Shown here: piece by piece, positions 8,694-19,700 of the stretch
Position numbering within the stretch: position 1 is the first letter of the stretch
Layout of the letters: the number at the start of each line of letters is the position of its first letter
Origin: Mesorhizobium sp. Pch-S
Lineage (GTDB): Bacteria > Pseudomonadota > Alphaproteobacteria > Rhizobiales > Rhizobiaceae
Length of the DNA: 64,000 bases
Assembly: GCF_004136315.1 (NCBI RefSeq)
Contig: NZ_CP029562.1
Location: forward strand, 992,001-1,056,000
Direction of reading: 5' to 3'
Made by a program: the position numbers and the translations under genes
The notes under the pieces: model-generated
What the model saw: only the letters and a program-made list of their open reading frames with translations
What the model was told of the DNA's origin: nothing
Database searches by the model: none

Positions 8694-8799
8694 CGATGAC
8701 GCCTGATGCTCCTCGGGGCGGACTACCCTCACAAGTACTGACCAGTTTCGACTTCGGCAGGTCGACCACAGGCTGAACTGCCTCCCTTTCCAGACAAAC

Positions 8800-10566
8800 T
8801 CACCGGCCGAAAGCCGCTCCCGAATTGCGGCGTAGGAAGGCGTAGGCAATTCCGGCAACGACAGTCATCAGGCCGGCCCAGACCAGTCCGAACGCCGCCA
8901 GCTCTCCTTCCTGGCCATTGGTGGCCTTGTCGAACATCGCGACGGCAATCGTCTGCGAGCGTGGCCCCGACAGAAGCACGGAAATCGCCAGCTCCTTGCC
9001 GACGCTCAGGAAGACGAAAAGCCAGGCCGAGACGATGGCCGGAGACAGCAGCGGCACGACGATGCGGCGAACGAGCTGGAGCGGAGAAGCTCCGGAGATG
9101 GCGGCTGCCTCCTCGAGTTCGCGATGGATCTGCAGCACACCCGTATAGGTGTAACGCAGGCTGAACGGCACCGCCCGGATCACGAAGGCAAAGGCCAGCA
9201 GCCAGATCGTGCCGTAGATCGCGAAAGGCACCTGCAGCCCGATCTGCATGACCGCCGCGCCCATCACGATGCCGGGAAACAGCATCGGCACTGTGCAGAG
9301 CTGGTCGAGCATCGTGCTGCCGGGGGCCCGACGCGCCGTCAGCCATCCGATGATGGTCGTGAGCAGGACCGCCATGGAAGCGGCAACGGCTGCGATGGTG
9401 ATCGTGTTGGTGGCGTATTCGAGGTAGGACGCCTCCTCGAAAACCGCAGTGAAGTTCTTCATCGTCAGCAGCTTCAGGTTCGACCATCGCATCGGCGCCA
9501 TGAACGGCGTGGCGGCAATCCAGATCAGCGCCGCGATCGGCACGAGCAGAACGACGAAAAAATCGACGAGGATGAAGGCACCGCCGAGCCAGCGCAGGCG
9601 GCCGAGATCGATCGGGCGTGGGCGATATCCCTTGCCGGTCACACTGGCGAACCGGTCGGCGTTGCGCGACAGACGACCGTACCAGAGCATAAGGCAGGAT
9701 ATTGCGAGGATCAGCAGTATGGAGAAGGCGCTGGCATGGTCGAGCTTCGGCGGCACCTCGCGTATGCTGAAGTAGATGTCGCTGCTGAGGACATTGATGT
9801 TGCTCGGGACCCCGACAAGAATAGGCACGTCGAATGCCTGCAGCGTGTTGATGAAGACAAACATCGCGACCGCAGCCATTGCCGGCCAGACCAAGGGTAT
9901 CGAAACCCGCCAGAACATGTCGAACACCGAGGCGCCACTCATCCGGGCGGCTTCCTCCATCTCCGCATTTGCGGCGCGAAACGCGGCGGAGAACATCAGG
10001 AAGACCAGCGGCATCCACACGAAGGTCTCGATCAGTGCCATGCCCCAGATCGAATTGACGTTGAACAGCACGCCGGCACTGCCGGTCAGCGTCCGGTAGA
10101 GATCGTTGAGCGGGCCCGCCCGTCCGAGCACGTAGAGCCACGCGGCGGTGTAGAGGATGAAGGGCGTACCCAGCGAGATGATGGTGGTGAGGTAGGCGAG
10201 CCCCTTGAATGGCGCATTGGTCCGCTCGACAAGCCAGGCCAGGAAGGCGCCGATAATCAGCACCATGACCGTCGACAGCCCGGCGAACTGAACCGTGTTC
10301 CAGGCGCTGACATAGAGATCCGGCTGCGACAGGATCCGGGAATAGTTCTCGAACGTGAAGGAGCCGCGGGAGCCGTCGGGATTGCCCACCGTCAGGCTGT
10401 TGCGCAGCAGGATGAGCAGCGGCGGCAGCATCAGCACCGCCATGACCGCTACCATCACCGCGCTGATGATGGAGGTCGGTCTGGTCCGAAGCGATTTGAG
10501 GATGTCGGGAAAGTTCCCAGCCGGCGGCTTGTCGAGCGTCCGCGCCTTCATGATGTCATCGCTCAT
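8800..10566 (-). CDS. Iron(III)-type ABC transporter permease, two fused permease domains
   Basis: 588 residues from the ATG at 10566. It carries two binding-protein-dependent permease domains in one chain, each with an EAA loop (EMEEAARMSGAS and ELEEAAAISGAS), as in FbpB/SfuB-type importers for ferric iron or related anions. About 12 membrane helices are visible. It follows the binding-protein gene on the same strand, separated by 91 bases with a strong hairpin. No ATPase gene follows: downstream is a convergent LysR gene. It therefore must use an ATPase encoded elsewhere, or be non-functional. Confidence 0.88.
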   Translation of the reverse strand: MSDDIMKARTLDKPPAGNFPDILKSLRTRPTSIISAVMVAVMAVLMLPPLLILLRNSLTVGNPDGSRGSFTFENYSRILSQPDLYVSAWNTVQFAGLSTVMVLIIGAFLAWLVERTNAPFKGLAYLTTIISLGTPFILYTAAWLYVLGRAGPLNDLYRTLTGSAGVLFNVNSIWGMALIETFVWMPLVFLMFSAAFRAANAEMEEAARMSGASVFDMFWRVSIPLVWPAMAAVAMFVFINTLQAFDVPILVGVPSNINVLSSDIYFSIREVPPKLDHASAFSILLILAISCLMLWYGRLSRNADRFASVTGKGYRPRPIDLGRLRWLGGAFILVDFFVVLLVPIAALIWIAATPFMAPMRWSNLKLLTMKNFTAVFEEASYLEYATNTITIAAVAASMAVLLTTIIGWLTARRAPGSTMLDQLCTVPMLFPGIVMGAAVMQIGLQVPFAIYGTIWLLAFAFVIRAVPFSLRYTYTGVLQIHRELEEAAAISGASPLQLVRRIVVPLLSPAIVSAWLFVFLSVGKELAISVLLSGPRSQTIAVAMFDKATNGQEGELAAFGLVWAGLMTVVAGIAYAFLRRNSGAAFGR

Positions 10567-10615
10567 CGTTTCGCCTCGCCCTGATATCCGCTGTCGGTCC
10601 TGGTGAGGACCTGTC

Positions 10616-10639
10616 ACGGAGCCGCCGCAGCGGCTCCGT
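10616..10639 (-). terminator. Intercistronic hairpin between binding protein and permease genes
   Basis: ACGGAGCCGC at 10616-10625 pairs perfectly with 10630-10639 around a 4-base loop. There is no T-run after it on the minus strand. Such hairpins between an ABC binding-protein gene and its permease gene commonly stabilise the upstream message or attenuate transcription, giving more binding protein than permease. Confidence 0.6.
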
Positions 10640-10657
10640 CGTGATTTCACAGAAGAA

Positions 10658-11695
10658 CTAGCCGGCGACGAACAGGCGCTTGTAGATCTCGAGCCATTTC
10701 GGCAGCTGCTCCTGGTTCATCGAAGGCAGGATCGGGACCGCCGTGAAGCCACCCTGTTCGGGTTTCAGTTCCGGCACCTTCGCCGGCACGTTCGGATCAG
10801 CCGGCAGGTAATTGGCTTCCCGCAGCACATTCTGCCCTTCCGTCGACAGCAGGTAGTCGAAGAGCAGTTTCGCGGCGTTCGGATGTGCCGCGCCTTTCAC
10901 CAGGCCGACCGTCTCGGCGGTGCTGGCCACCGGTCCGATCTTCAGCCACTTGATGGGGGCACCCTGATTGGCACTGATGACGACGTGATGGTTGAGCGCC
11001 GTTATCGCCAGGGGGTATTGGCCCAGGATGACCTGGTCGAGAGCCTTGCGTGCATTGCCGGGAACACGGGTGATGTTCTGTTTCGCCAGTTTTTCGAGAT
11101 AGGCCGTGCCGGCCTCCTCGCCCATCGAGATCAGCCTTGCCCCGATGAAGCTCGGAGGACCGGCAAAGTTCTCGTTGTTTTGCCAGACCATCTTGTCCTT
11201 CCATTTCGGATCAAGCAGGTCCTCGTAGCTCTTCGGCTCGTCCTCCGGCTTGACCATGTCCGTGTTGATCGCCACCGTGTAGAAGAACACGCAGCACGAG
11301 GCCCAGTAGTTCTCGGCGTCCTTGTGCTCAGGGCGGTACCTGGCCGTTTCCGGAGAGGCATAGGGAACGATCAGATCGGCCGCGCCCATGGCCGAGATGG
11401 TATCGCCGGCGTTGTCGAAAATATCGATCGTCGGCTTGCCCGCACTTGCCTCGTTGGTCATGCGCAGCAAGAGGTTGTCGGCCGTGGCGATCTCGACATG
11501 GATGCCATATTTCTTCTCGAAAGCGGCCGCCACGGGCCGAACGGCCTGGTTCACGATGAGACCGCTTGCCCAGGTAACGGTGCCTTCCGCCTTGGCTGCT
11601 TCAATCAATGCCGGGTCGGAGTCGGCCCGTGCGCCTGCGCCCGACAAGGACAAGGCGGCGGCGATCACCGCTGCCCACAATTTCGCCTGCAACAT
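10658..11695 (-). CDS. Extracellular solute-binding protein, iron(III) ABC type
   Basis: 345 residues from the ATG at 11695, preceded by GGGAGA; a longer open frame upstream is not coding-like. It has a Sec signal peptide (about residues 1-24, ending SLSGAGARA) and a periplasmic binding protein type 2 fold of the FbpA/COG1840 class (DPALIEAAKAEGTVTWASG, AYLEKLAKQNITRVPGNARK, LLFDYLLSTEGQNVL). It should capture ferric iron or another small anion in the periplasm for the permease at 8800. Confidence 0.88.
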   Translation of the reverse strand: MLQAKLWAAVIAAALSLSGAGARADSDPALIEAAKAEGTVTWASGLIVNQAVRPVAAAFEKKYGIHVEIATADNLLLRMTNEASAGKPTIDIFDNAGDTISAMGAADLIVPYASPETARYRPEHKDAENYWASCCVFFYTVAINTDMVKPEDEPKSYEDLLDPKWKDKMVWQNNENFAGPPSFIGARLISMGEEAGTAYLEKLAKQNITRVPGNARKALDQVILGQYPLAITALNHHVVISANQGAPIKWLKIGPVASTAETVGLVKGAAHPNAAKLLFDYLLSTEGQNVLREANYLPADPNVPAKVPELKPEQGGFTAVPILPSMNQEQLPKWLEIYKRLFVAG

Positions 11696-12040
11696 TGCGT
11701 TCTCCCATTTTTCCAAGCCGCGCCCATGCCGGCGCGTTCGAGACGCGCAGCTCGCGATCGGCGGTTCTTGTGGTTTTGTTCCCTCACCGCCCTCCAGCGG
11801 CAGGCAAAAACTGATCTTGGCCGGGGAGTCCGTCAAACGACTAAACGAAGCGGCCGGTTGAGTTCTCCTCAAGTGCGATCAGTGAGGACATCCCTGCGTC
11901 CGGCACGCCGACGCGGTTCTGCACGCAGCGCGTCAACGCAGGCATGCGTGCGAGCTTCGGGGACATGTCGAAACTGCCTGCTGCATCCATCGCCGCGACT
12001 GGTTCGGGACGCGAAACGATGCGATCGCCGCAGGCACGTG
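11696..12040. other. 345-bp gap without a gene
   Basis: This stretch lies between the binding-protein start and the end of the LysR gene at 12041, both on the minus strand. It must hold the promoter of the ABC operon. I found no convincing open frame, strong hairpin or operator; short open frames here lack ribosome binding sites. Confidence 0.5.
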
Positions 12041-12925
12041 CTACCCGGAAAACCGCAGCGTTCGCACAAGCGCGGCCAGAGCGGCCGGCTGATGCTGACG
12101 GCTGGGATAGTACAGGAAGAAGCCGGGAATGGGCGGCGTCCAATCCTCCAGCACGCGGATGAGACGGCCGTTTGCAATGTCGTCCGCGACCTGTTCTTCA
12201 TAAGCGAGGCCGAGCCCGACGCCAGCAAGCGCCGACTGGATCACCAGATGGGTATCGTCGACCACAAGCGGCCCGTTCGCGCCTATCGTTGTCGACTTAC
12301 CTCGCTTCTCGAACTCCCACCGGTATGGCCTGCCGGCAAACCGCAGGGTGATGCAACGATGATCCTTGAGATCGCTTGGTGCCTGCGGAATCTGCCTGGA
12401 CGCGAAATAGAGAGGCGAGCCGACCACCGCCAGGCGCAATTCGGGTGTGACACGAACAGCGATCATGTCTTTTTGAATGTACTCGCCGAGCTGGATACCC
12501 GCGTCGAACTCTCCCGCCACAAGATCGATGGGGCCGGTAGCCGTGACGACGTCCAGCACGATGTCCGGGTAGGCTTCCGCGAATGCCGCGAGCCGCGGCA
12601 ACAACACCATCTCAACCGCAGAACGCGACATGATGATGCGAAGACGCCCCGCGGGCCGGTGGCGGTTGCTGCGCGCACCGTCGACAGCGCGACCGATCTG
12701 TTCGAGCGCCGGCGCCAGGTCCTTCAACAGTGCAGCGCCGGCGGCTGTCGGCGCCACGCTCTTGGTCGTCCGGGCAAGCAACTGCACATCAAGGCGCTGC
12801 TCGAGCCTCCGGATCGTATGGCTCAGGGCAGACTGTGAAAGCCCCAGCTTTGCCGCGGCGCGCGTAAAGCTTCGTTCGGTGGCAACGGTCGCGAAGGTTG
12901 CAAGTTCATTGAGCTCGTTTGTCAT
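12041..12925 (-). CDS. LysR family transcriptional regulator
   Basis: 294 residues from the ATG at 12925. The N-terminal helix-turn-helix is typical (ELATFATVATERSFTRAAAK, SQSALSHTIRRLEQRLDVQL), followed by an effector domain resembling the group that includes many oxidoreductase regulators (PAGRLRIIMSRSAVEMVLLP, LDVVTATGPIDLVAGEFDAG). It is divergent from the small SnoaL/lumazine-like gene at 13047 with a perfect 12-bp palindrome at its start, and probably controls that gene. Confidence 0.9.
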   Translation of the reverse strand: MTNELNELATFATVATERSFTRAAAKLGLSQSALSHTIRRLEQRLDVQLLARTTKSVAPTAAGAALLKDLAPALEQIGRAVDGARSNRHRPAGRLRIIMSRSAVEMVLLPRLAAFAEAYPDIVLDVVTATGPIDLVAGEFDAGIQLGEYIQKDMIAVRVTPELRLAVVGSPLYFASRQIPQAPSDLKDHRCITLRFAGRPYRWEFEKRGKSTTIGANGPLVVDDTHLVIQSALAGVGLGLAYEEQVADDIANGRLIRVLEDWTPPIPGFFLYYPSRQHQPAALAALVRTLRFSG

Positions 12926-12928
12926 CAA

Positions 12929-12940
12929 TGATGAACATCA
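12929..12940. promoter_or_regulatory. Palindrome TGATGAACATCA, candidate LysR site
   Basis: A perfect 5+2+5 palindrome lies just upstream of the LysR start codon and about 107-134 bases before the divergent gene, depending on its start. The position suits autorepression by the LysR protein. There is no further proof. Confidence 0.4.
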
Positions 12941-13046
12941 GTCATAAAATCATCCAACGCAATGCGACTACCCTCATAATCAGCTCAGGCGTAGGTTTGA
13001 CCGGAGAGATGGCCGCCATGTCCTGCCCGATGGCGGCCGGCTCGAC

Positions 13047-13454
13047 ATGAACAGTCAACTGACAGGATTCGGCATGCCAACTTCACAGGACACGGACGTT
13101 TCAGCTCTGCGCGCATTGGCGCAGACATATTTCGACGCTGCTTATGAAATGGATGCGGAAAAATTCGCGTCCATCTTTCATCCTTCGAGTTCCGTGACGA
13201 AGGTTGCCGAGAACGGCACTTTGAGCGTGACGCCGATCGCAAACTGGCTGGCAGCGGTGCGAAGCGCAAAAGCTCCGCAGCAACAAGGTTCCCAGCGCGA
13301 AGACCAGATCCTCTTGATCGACGCTGAAAGCGACCTCGCGCTCGTGAAGGTGAAGCTGCGCGTTCCGCCACGCTCCTTCACGGACCTGCTGTCATGCCTG
13401 AAGGTGAACGGGAGCTGGAAAATCGCGCAGAAGGTGATGACGTCGAACGCGTGA
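13047..13454 (+). CDS. NTF2-like protein, putative lumazine-binding/SnoaL family
   Basis: The 135-residue product (or 126 from a second ATG at 13074, which has AGGA at a good distance) has the NTF2-like pattern: an N-terminal helix (ALRALAQTYFDAAYEMDAEK), FASIFHPSS, a central strand pair, and a C-terminal SCLKVNGSWKIAQKV strand-turn-strand. Proteins of this small alpha+beta cone fold are annotated as putative lumazine-binding or SnoaL-like and often have no known substrate. It is divergent from the LysR regulator and is probably its target. Confidence 0.75.
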   Translation: MNSQLTGFGMPTSQDTDVSALRALAQTYFDAAYEMDAEKFASIFHPSSSVTKVAENGTLSVTPIANWLAAVRSAKAPQQQGSQREDQILLIDAESDLALVKVKLRVPPRSFTDLLSCLKVNGSWKIAQKVMTSNA

Positions 13455-13473
13455 TTGCCTCAAACGCCACCGA

Positions 13474-13502
13474 ATGCCGGCCGTCCTCAATACGGCCGGC
13501 AT
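13474..13502 (+). terminator. Hairpin after the NTF2-like gene
   Basis: ATGCCGGCCGT at 13474-13484 pairs perfectly with 13492-13502 around a 7-base loop, 20 bases after the stop codon. No T-run follows, so it may act in mRNA stability or Rho-assisted ending rather than as a classical terminator. Between it and the repeat at 13631 I see no gene. Confidence 0.4.
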
Positions 13503-13630
13503 GCCAAGCTCACTCCCACTCGATGATGCCGCAGCACAAGCGTCGGTGTGAGGTCGCGACGGCGCCGACAGACCAGACGATCTTCTGCGCCGCTGCTTTT
13601 TCAATGCCACAGCTTCAGGGCGAATTCGGC

Positions 13631-13734
13631 TAGAGCATTTTGTAGCCAAGTGGAATCACTTGGCGTTACAAAAATGCGGCGAAAACAAAAACTTAGAGCG
13701 TTTCCGCGTTTCCGTGAAAAACGGAAACGCTCTA
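13631..13734 (-). repeat. Two-palindrome intergenic repeat, copy A
   Basis: One of five copies of a 103-104 bp element. Palindrome 1 has CCAAGTG/CACTTGG at its core; palindrome 2 is the AGAGCGTTTCCG/CGGAAACGCTCT pair; an A-rich linker (GAAAACAAAAAC) joins them. Read on the minus strand, the palindrome-2 end gives the TAG stop codon of the haemagglutinin gene (13732-13734), followed by the hairpin and a T-rich tract. Size and architecture resemble the RIME elements described in rhizobia; identity with them was not tested. Confidence 0.9.
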
Positions 13735-16700
13735 GTCTTGCTGGCTGGCCAACGTAGTGCGCTCCTCCTGCGTCAACTGTGTCATACCCTCGGCCGTGAC
13801 GGCGCCATCGCCGAGGACACGGACCATGCCGGTGGGCTCGTAGTTGCTGTTATTGCTTTGTCTCTGGCGGTTTCGCTGCTGCGGATTGGCAGGCTGCACG
13901 TCTTTTCCCTCCCCGCCGCCGAAGCCGAGCACTTCGACGATGATGATCGACGGCTGCTCGTTGGCTCCGGATTGGGCCGGATTGGCCGCAGCCTTCGACG
14001 CCGCACCGGCCACGTTCCCGGCTTCGGTCAGGCCGCCGATGTTCGGTGCCACGACCTGCGGCACGCCGGTCACCGTGCCCTGGCCCTGGATGTTGGCCGC
14101 ATTGACGACGTGCAAGGCGGCAACGTTCACGTTGCCGGAGAACCGGATGCCTGCCTCGCCGGCATCGATGGTGCCGAGCGGCGCAACCAGGTCGATATCG
14201 CCGGGTTTCACTTCCGGGATCGGGTTCAGCGTCGCAATGCCGGCGCCCGACGACGGATCGTTCGGTGATAGCGTGATAACGCCATAGTTATCGTAGATGC
14301 GCTTCGGTGGCGTATAGAGCACCGTCGTCTTGGCACCGCGTCCGGCATTGATGTCGCCCTCGCTCGACCAGGCGACAATATCACCCCCGAAAGTCGTCAT
14401 GATGCGCGACAGGCCGAGCAGGATCGAGCCTTTCGAGTAGAGTCCGATGTCACCCTGCCCCTGTGTGACGATGCCGGCAGTGGATGGCGGCACTTGACCC
14501 TCCACACCAATGACAATCTGCCCGCCCGGCGCCAGCATCTGAATGTCGCCTCCGAACTGCGTACGCACACCCGAACCGCCGAACATCGTGATATCGCCGG
14601 CGTAGGCAATCGGACTGCCCGAGGCATCGCGCTCCGGGAACAGAGCCGCGATTATCTGACGGCCGCGCAGATAGGACTGGAAGCGCGTCGAGTTCGGATT
14701 GTTGTACTCACGCCCGGCCTCGCGCAGTTCGGCGAAGTAGATGCTCCGGAGGAAGACATTCTGCTCTTCCGATGCGAGACCTGAGAAATAGACCCGCGCA
14801 TCTTCATCACCAACAGCTTCATAGCCGTAACGCTCTTTGAGCCAGACGATGAGCTCCTTTTCATAGGTCTTGACGACCTTGCCGGATTGGTCTGCAAGCG
14901 GGGTGCCGGCAATCGCAAGATTGGCCGGATCGAGATACGGCAGCAAAACTGCATAATTTGGACCGTTCGCGCCGCTACCTGCTGTCATAACGATCGACGC
15001 GCCCGGACGAGTATCGCCCGGAACGACAGCACCCAAGCTGAGCAATGAACCACTGTCGGCCTGGTAGATGTGGCGGCCTGCGGTGAGCACGAGAACACCC
15101 GGACCCCCAACCTTGAAATTGGGATAGATGATGTCTCGGCCAGCCTGAATGATCGACATATCATTGTCGCGGCTGTGGACGATCAATCCGCCGATTCCAG
15201 CCTCGTTGGCCCAGTCGGAAGTGGGATCGTCAAGGCCGCCGCCGGCGATGATATCTCGACCAGCCCGTATCCACACCGGCCCGCCACCGATATAAAGGGG
15301 CTCTGATCCTATCGCACCCATCTGTCGAAGATATCCCGTGCGAATGCTGGTGATGTCCCCATTCACGGCATAGAACCGCAGCGGATCGGACAGCGCGTTG
15401 TTCGCGTGTCCGCTTCCCCACACGGTGAGATAGTTGCCTTCTCCTACTGGGTTGAAACCGTAATGGATCGAATCGCGCGCCAGCAAGTCGAGCCGCGCGT
15501 TTGACAGCGGCTTCAACTCGGCCTGGCCAAAAATCAACACGTTGCCACCGGCAGCCACGACACCGAGAGCCGGCGGATAAGGCCGCCGATCGGTGATGTC
15601 TTGAGCATAGGAATAAAAGCTGTTCGCCCCGGCGCCATCGATGTCGTAGGATGAGATGGGCGCAACGGATCCACCTGCCGAGAACAGATCAATGGCGCTG
15701 CGCCTGGTCCACAGCGAGAAGCCAGGTGCACTCATGGAGGGCAGCATGGTGCCGTCAGCACTGGCTGGATCGGTCGCGCCAGGATCGGTGGCGTGCAGAA
15801 TGACGAGATTGCCGCGCGTGTTGATGGTGGCGCGACTGTCCCCCAATGCCAGCATCAGGCCACTATCGAGCCTGTAGTCATAGGCGCGCGTAGGATCGAT
15901 CGGGCGCGGATCGGAATAGCCCAGAGGCCGCCCGTAGCTTCTTGCACTCACGAGACCGATCGCGGAGGCGGTGACCGAGATATCGCCGCGAACATTGACG
16001 AGCATGCCTCCGCCCGGCTGGTTCGCCTTGAAAAGCGGCGCCGTATTGAGACGGCCACCAATCTTCATCACGAGATCGCCGCCGCCGGTCTGCCGCAGCG
16101 TCCCGTTCGGGTCGAGGTAACCGCCGCCGCCGATCGCAATCTCAAGACCACTGGCCTTGTAGACATCTATTCCGGTATCGAAATCCAGAGTTTGTGGGGA
16201 CATGACTCCAGCGTCGCCGCCTGAAGCGACATGGACATTGCCGCCTCCCAATGCGCCGATGCCGGCAAAGCCCGCGAGTTCGTTGATACCCCAGCTGTCC
16301 GGTAAATAGGCGCCGAAATTGATGCCCCATGCGCCGTTTTCCGAACGCAGCCACCCGTTGATTCGCCGTTGGTTCGTGTCGATACCGGTCATGTAGCTGT
16401 TACCAGCCAGGGTACCGCCAGCCTCGACGCGGACATCACCGCCTCCGTCAGGGAGCCAAATGCCGCTGTAGTTTTGTGTTTCGGCAGAAGCGGTGCCGGC
16501 GGTATAGACGCCATACAGTGAGGCGTGCCGATAGTTGCGTCCGGCGATAAGATCGAGATAGCCAGTGCCGGTGCGCACCACGCTGATCCCTTCCGCACCC
16601 AAATCCCCTGCAGCGTGCGGATTTTCGAGGACAAGATCGCCGGTTTCGCCCAGCACATGCATAGGCTTGACCGATCGCTTATCGCTTGCGGCAAGATCAG

Positions 16701-19700
16701 CTCCAGAGACGAAGCGCATGGACCACGACAAAGAGCCAGGTGCCAGCATCGGCGCTATCACTACGTCTGGGTCTGATACGAAGCCGTCATTGATGTTGCC
16801 GTTGATCTTGAGATTGCCGCCCGTGCGCACGACGAGCACGCCGGGATCGACGCTGGAGCCATAACGATAGCCCGAGAGATCGAGATCGCCTTGCGTCGAG
16901 AGGTCATTGGTGTTCGTGATCTCGACGCCCGGCCGCAGACGATAGGCCGAACCATAGGCTCTCAGGCCGGCAAGCTGCGCCTGCAATGCGCCATTCAGGC
17001 TTGCCGCATTGATGAAGGCGTCGCTGTCGATGTGAATGCCGTCCAGATAGGCTTGGTTGATGATGCCATCCGCTGGCGAATAGCTGCGGAACCCGTTCAC
17101 TGCGATGCTGGCCGCGCCCCGGATGCTGATACCCTTCGCCGCGTCGAGGGCGATGCTGTCGTTACCCACGCGCGGCGCGTTGATTTCGAGCTTGCCGCGC
17201 GCAATGCCGTCGGCTGATCGTAGATCGATGGTGGCGCCCTCGGCGAGCGTAACGATGCCATCCTTCGTTGTCAGTTCGATCGACGCGCGATTGGAGGCCT
17301 CAATCGGCGCACCGTGGCTGTCGACCTGCAATACGGTGCCGTGCGCATCGAGTATGGCACCGGACGCGAGCGTGAGACCGTCGCGCGCCGCAAGCCGAAT
17401 GGTACCAACCCGCTCGCCACTCGCATCGATTTTATCATTCACGATGAGGCTACCGCCATCGGCCGAGATATTGACGACACGCGCCCTCACCTCACCGCCC
17501 ACGGTAATGTCGCCGCTTTTGGTGACGAAGCGACGTTCGCCAAAGAAGCCGCTAGAGTTCAGCTTCGCATTCAAGTCCGCGAAATTGCCGATGATGTTTG
17601 CGGAAAGCGAGAACCCGCCTGCATCGTGGCCGCCGCCCGTCTCGCCCCGTAACACACCGTCAAAGGTCGCGGTGCCATTCGTTGCAGAGGCCTTGACCGA
17701 ACCGGCGTTATTGCTACGGGCCGACACATCGATGACCGAGCCCGCAGCCTGAATGATGCGACCGGCGCTGCTTTCCATTTCGAGGCTGCCGCCCCAGCTG
17801 TATTTCTTCACCTCATAGAAGGAGATCGCGCGGCCTGCGAGATCGACGATGGCGCGGTCACCGAACACGATGTCACCTTGTGCCCCCATGATCAGGCGCC
17901 CGCTTGGCAATGCGACTGTTGTATCGAGCGTGATCGTGCTGCCCTTCAAGCGAATCTCCCCGCCGAGGTCGCTGCGCGCGGAAGGAGCGGTGGCCGCGCC
18001 CGCCGCCCTGACCCTGATCTCGCCCCCCGCGCGAATGTCGATCATCGCGCCGCCATCTGCCGTGAAAAGCGGCGTGGTGATGGTGAGATTGCCTCCCGCA
18101 TAGGAGGCCGCATCCGTACCGCTCTGATAGAAAGAGACGATACCGCGATTGTTGGCTGTCATCTTTTCGCTGGCGATCATATCGACGCCCGAAAAGCCAA
18201 GCACCAACCGTTCGAGATCCGCGCTGCTCTGACTGCGCGCCAGCGGATCGTAGCCGAAATGGATAGCGCGCGCGTTGAAGGTGAGGTGGCCCAATCCGGT
18301 GCCGGCTCCCCCCGGCCGCACGGCGGGTGGCTTCAGGCTCGTATAAGGGTTCTCCACCGTGCCGCTTCCGGAGGCGATGCCGTTCCAGACGAGCGTATCG
18401 GCGGCGAGAACAGCGGACGTCCCCGAATCGCCCCAGCCATATATGGCCGGCGTGTTGAGCACGACCATGGTTCTGGCTGAGCCGCCAGCATGGTTGCGCG
18501 CATCGAGCATGACATTGCCATAGAAATTGATCCCGTCGCGCGCCGAGAACGACAACCGCTCGAGCGATGCGAGATTCGTCGTCGCCGGATTAAGCAGACG
18601 ATCCAGCGTCGTCTGCGTCAGATTCCAGCCGGTGCCGAGCACACCCGCCGCCTCCGCGGCAGCAAGGGAAGCTTCCGTCCCGACGTTCACGGCAGGCAGG
18701 CTCAATGCGAGATAGCGCGCGTTGAGCTGCGCCTGCCCAAGCGAAAGCTGATCGGCGGCGACAAATCCGACGGTCCCGCGCGTACGCAAGATGGCGCCGT
18801 CCGCAACCATCAACTGGCTCGCCCGACCGTCCTTGGGAGCCACCGCCGGCAAAAGATTGAGCCATCCGTTCGCGACCATGAGCACAGAGCTGAACGTCAC
18901 GTCGTCGGGGGCACTGCCATTCGCAAAGACATAGCCGAGGGTAGAGTCAGGTACGGCAAAGTCGCTACGGGTCGTATCGAGGATGGCTCCGTCTTCCACC
19001 GAAACGTTATTGCCCGCCAAGACGATCTGACCGGCTTCGACCACGGCGCCCGCCCGCACGACAATCCTGCCCGCCGTTGAGAAGTTTGACCGCAGATAAA
19101 CGGTTCCGCCACCGACATAGCTGTACGATCCGCCGACGAACAAAGTCCCAGCGTCAAAGCGCGACAAATCCTCCGCGTCGAGCGCGATCATGCCTGCGGT
19201 CGCCGGGGCACCGGAGGCTCTGATTTCTATCGGACGGTAGCCCTGAACCAGCAGCGATCCAGCATATCCACCCTTGCCCGGCGCGAACAATGCAGTGCCT
19301 TTGAAATCGAGGGCATCGCCGGCCTCCTCGAGGGTCAATATCAGTTGCTTGCCGTCTATGGGCAGGCGCGCGCGCGTGGTGCCAAATCGGCCGGCCTGTT
19401 CGAGTGCGAAACTGCTGTAACTCGTCTCGTTAAATTGCGAATGGGTGCGCACTGTCGTTCCAGGCGTCACCACGATCTGGTTCGGCAAAGCTGCACGGAT
19501 TGCCGTATTGGCAACACCGAGATAAGCGCCCGCGGCATAGGAGCCGTTCCCAAGCGCTGTCGCGCCCGTATCGCGCGGCAGACTACCGCCGATCTCGACG
19601 CGATAAGCACCTGGCAGCAGGGCAAAGGTTGAGGGCAGCAACGTATACGTGCCGGCCGGAAGCCCAGGAATGCCAGCAGGGATCGTGATCTGCTGGCCAA

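Noticed and set aside
9124-10584. 486-codon plus-strand frame opposite the ABC permease
   Set aside because: Antisense shadow of a strongly supported transporter gene; composition dominated by Arg, His, Asp and Gln.
10883-12838. 651-codon plus-strand frame across the binding-protein and LysR genes
   Set aside because: It spans two well-supported minus-strand genes and their gap, and has no domain.
13505-13630. Minus-strand frame ending in a GIIEWE-like C-terminus similar to the end of guaA
   Set aside because: Only about 35 codons open, without a start codon; the likeness to the guaA tail is too short to call a fragment.
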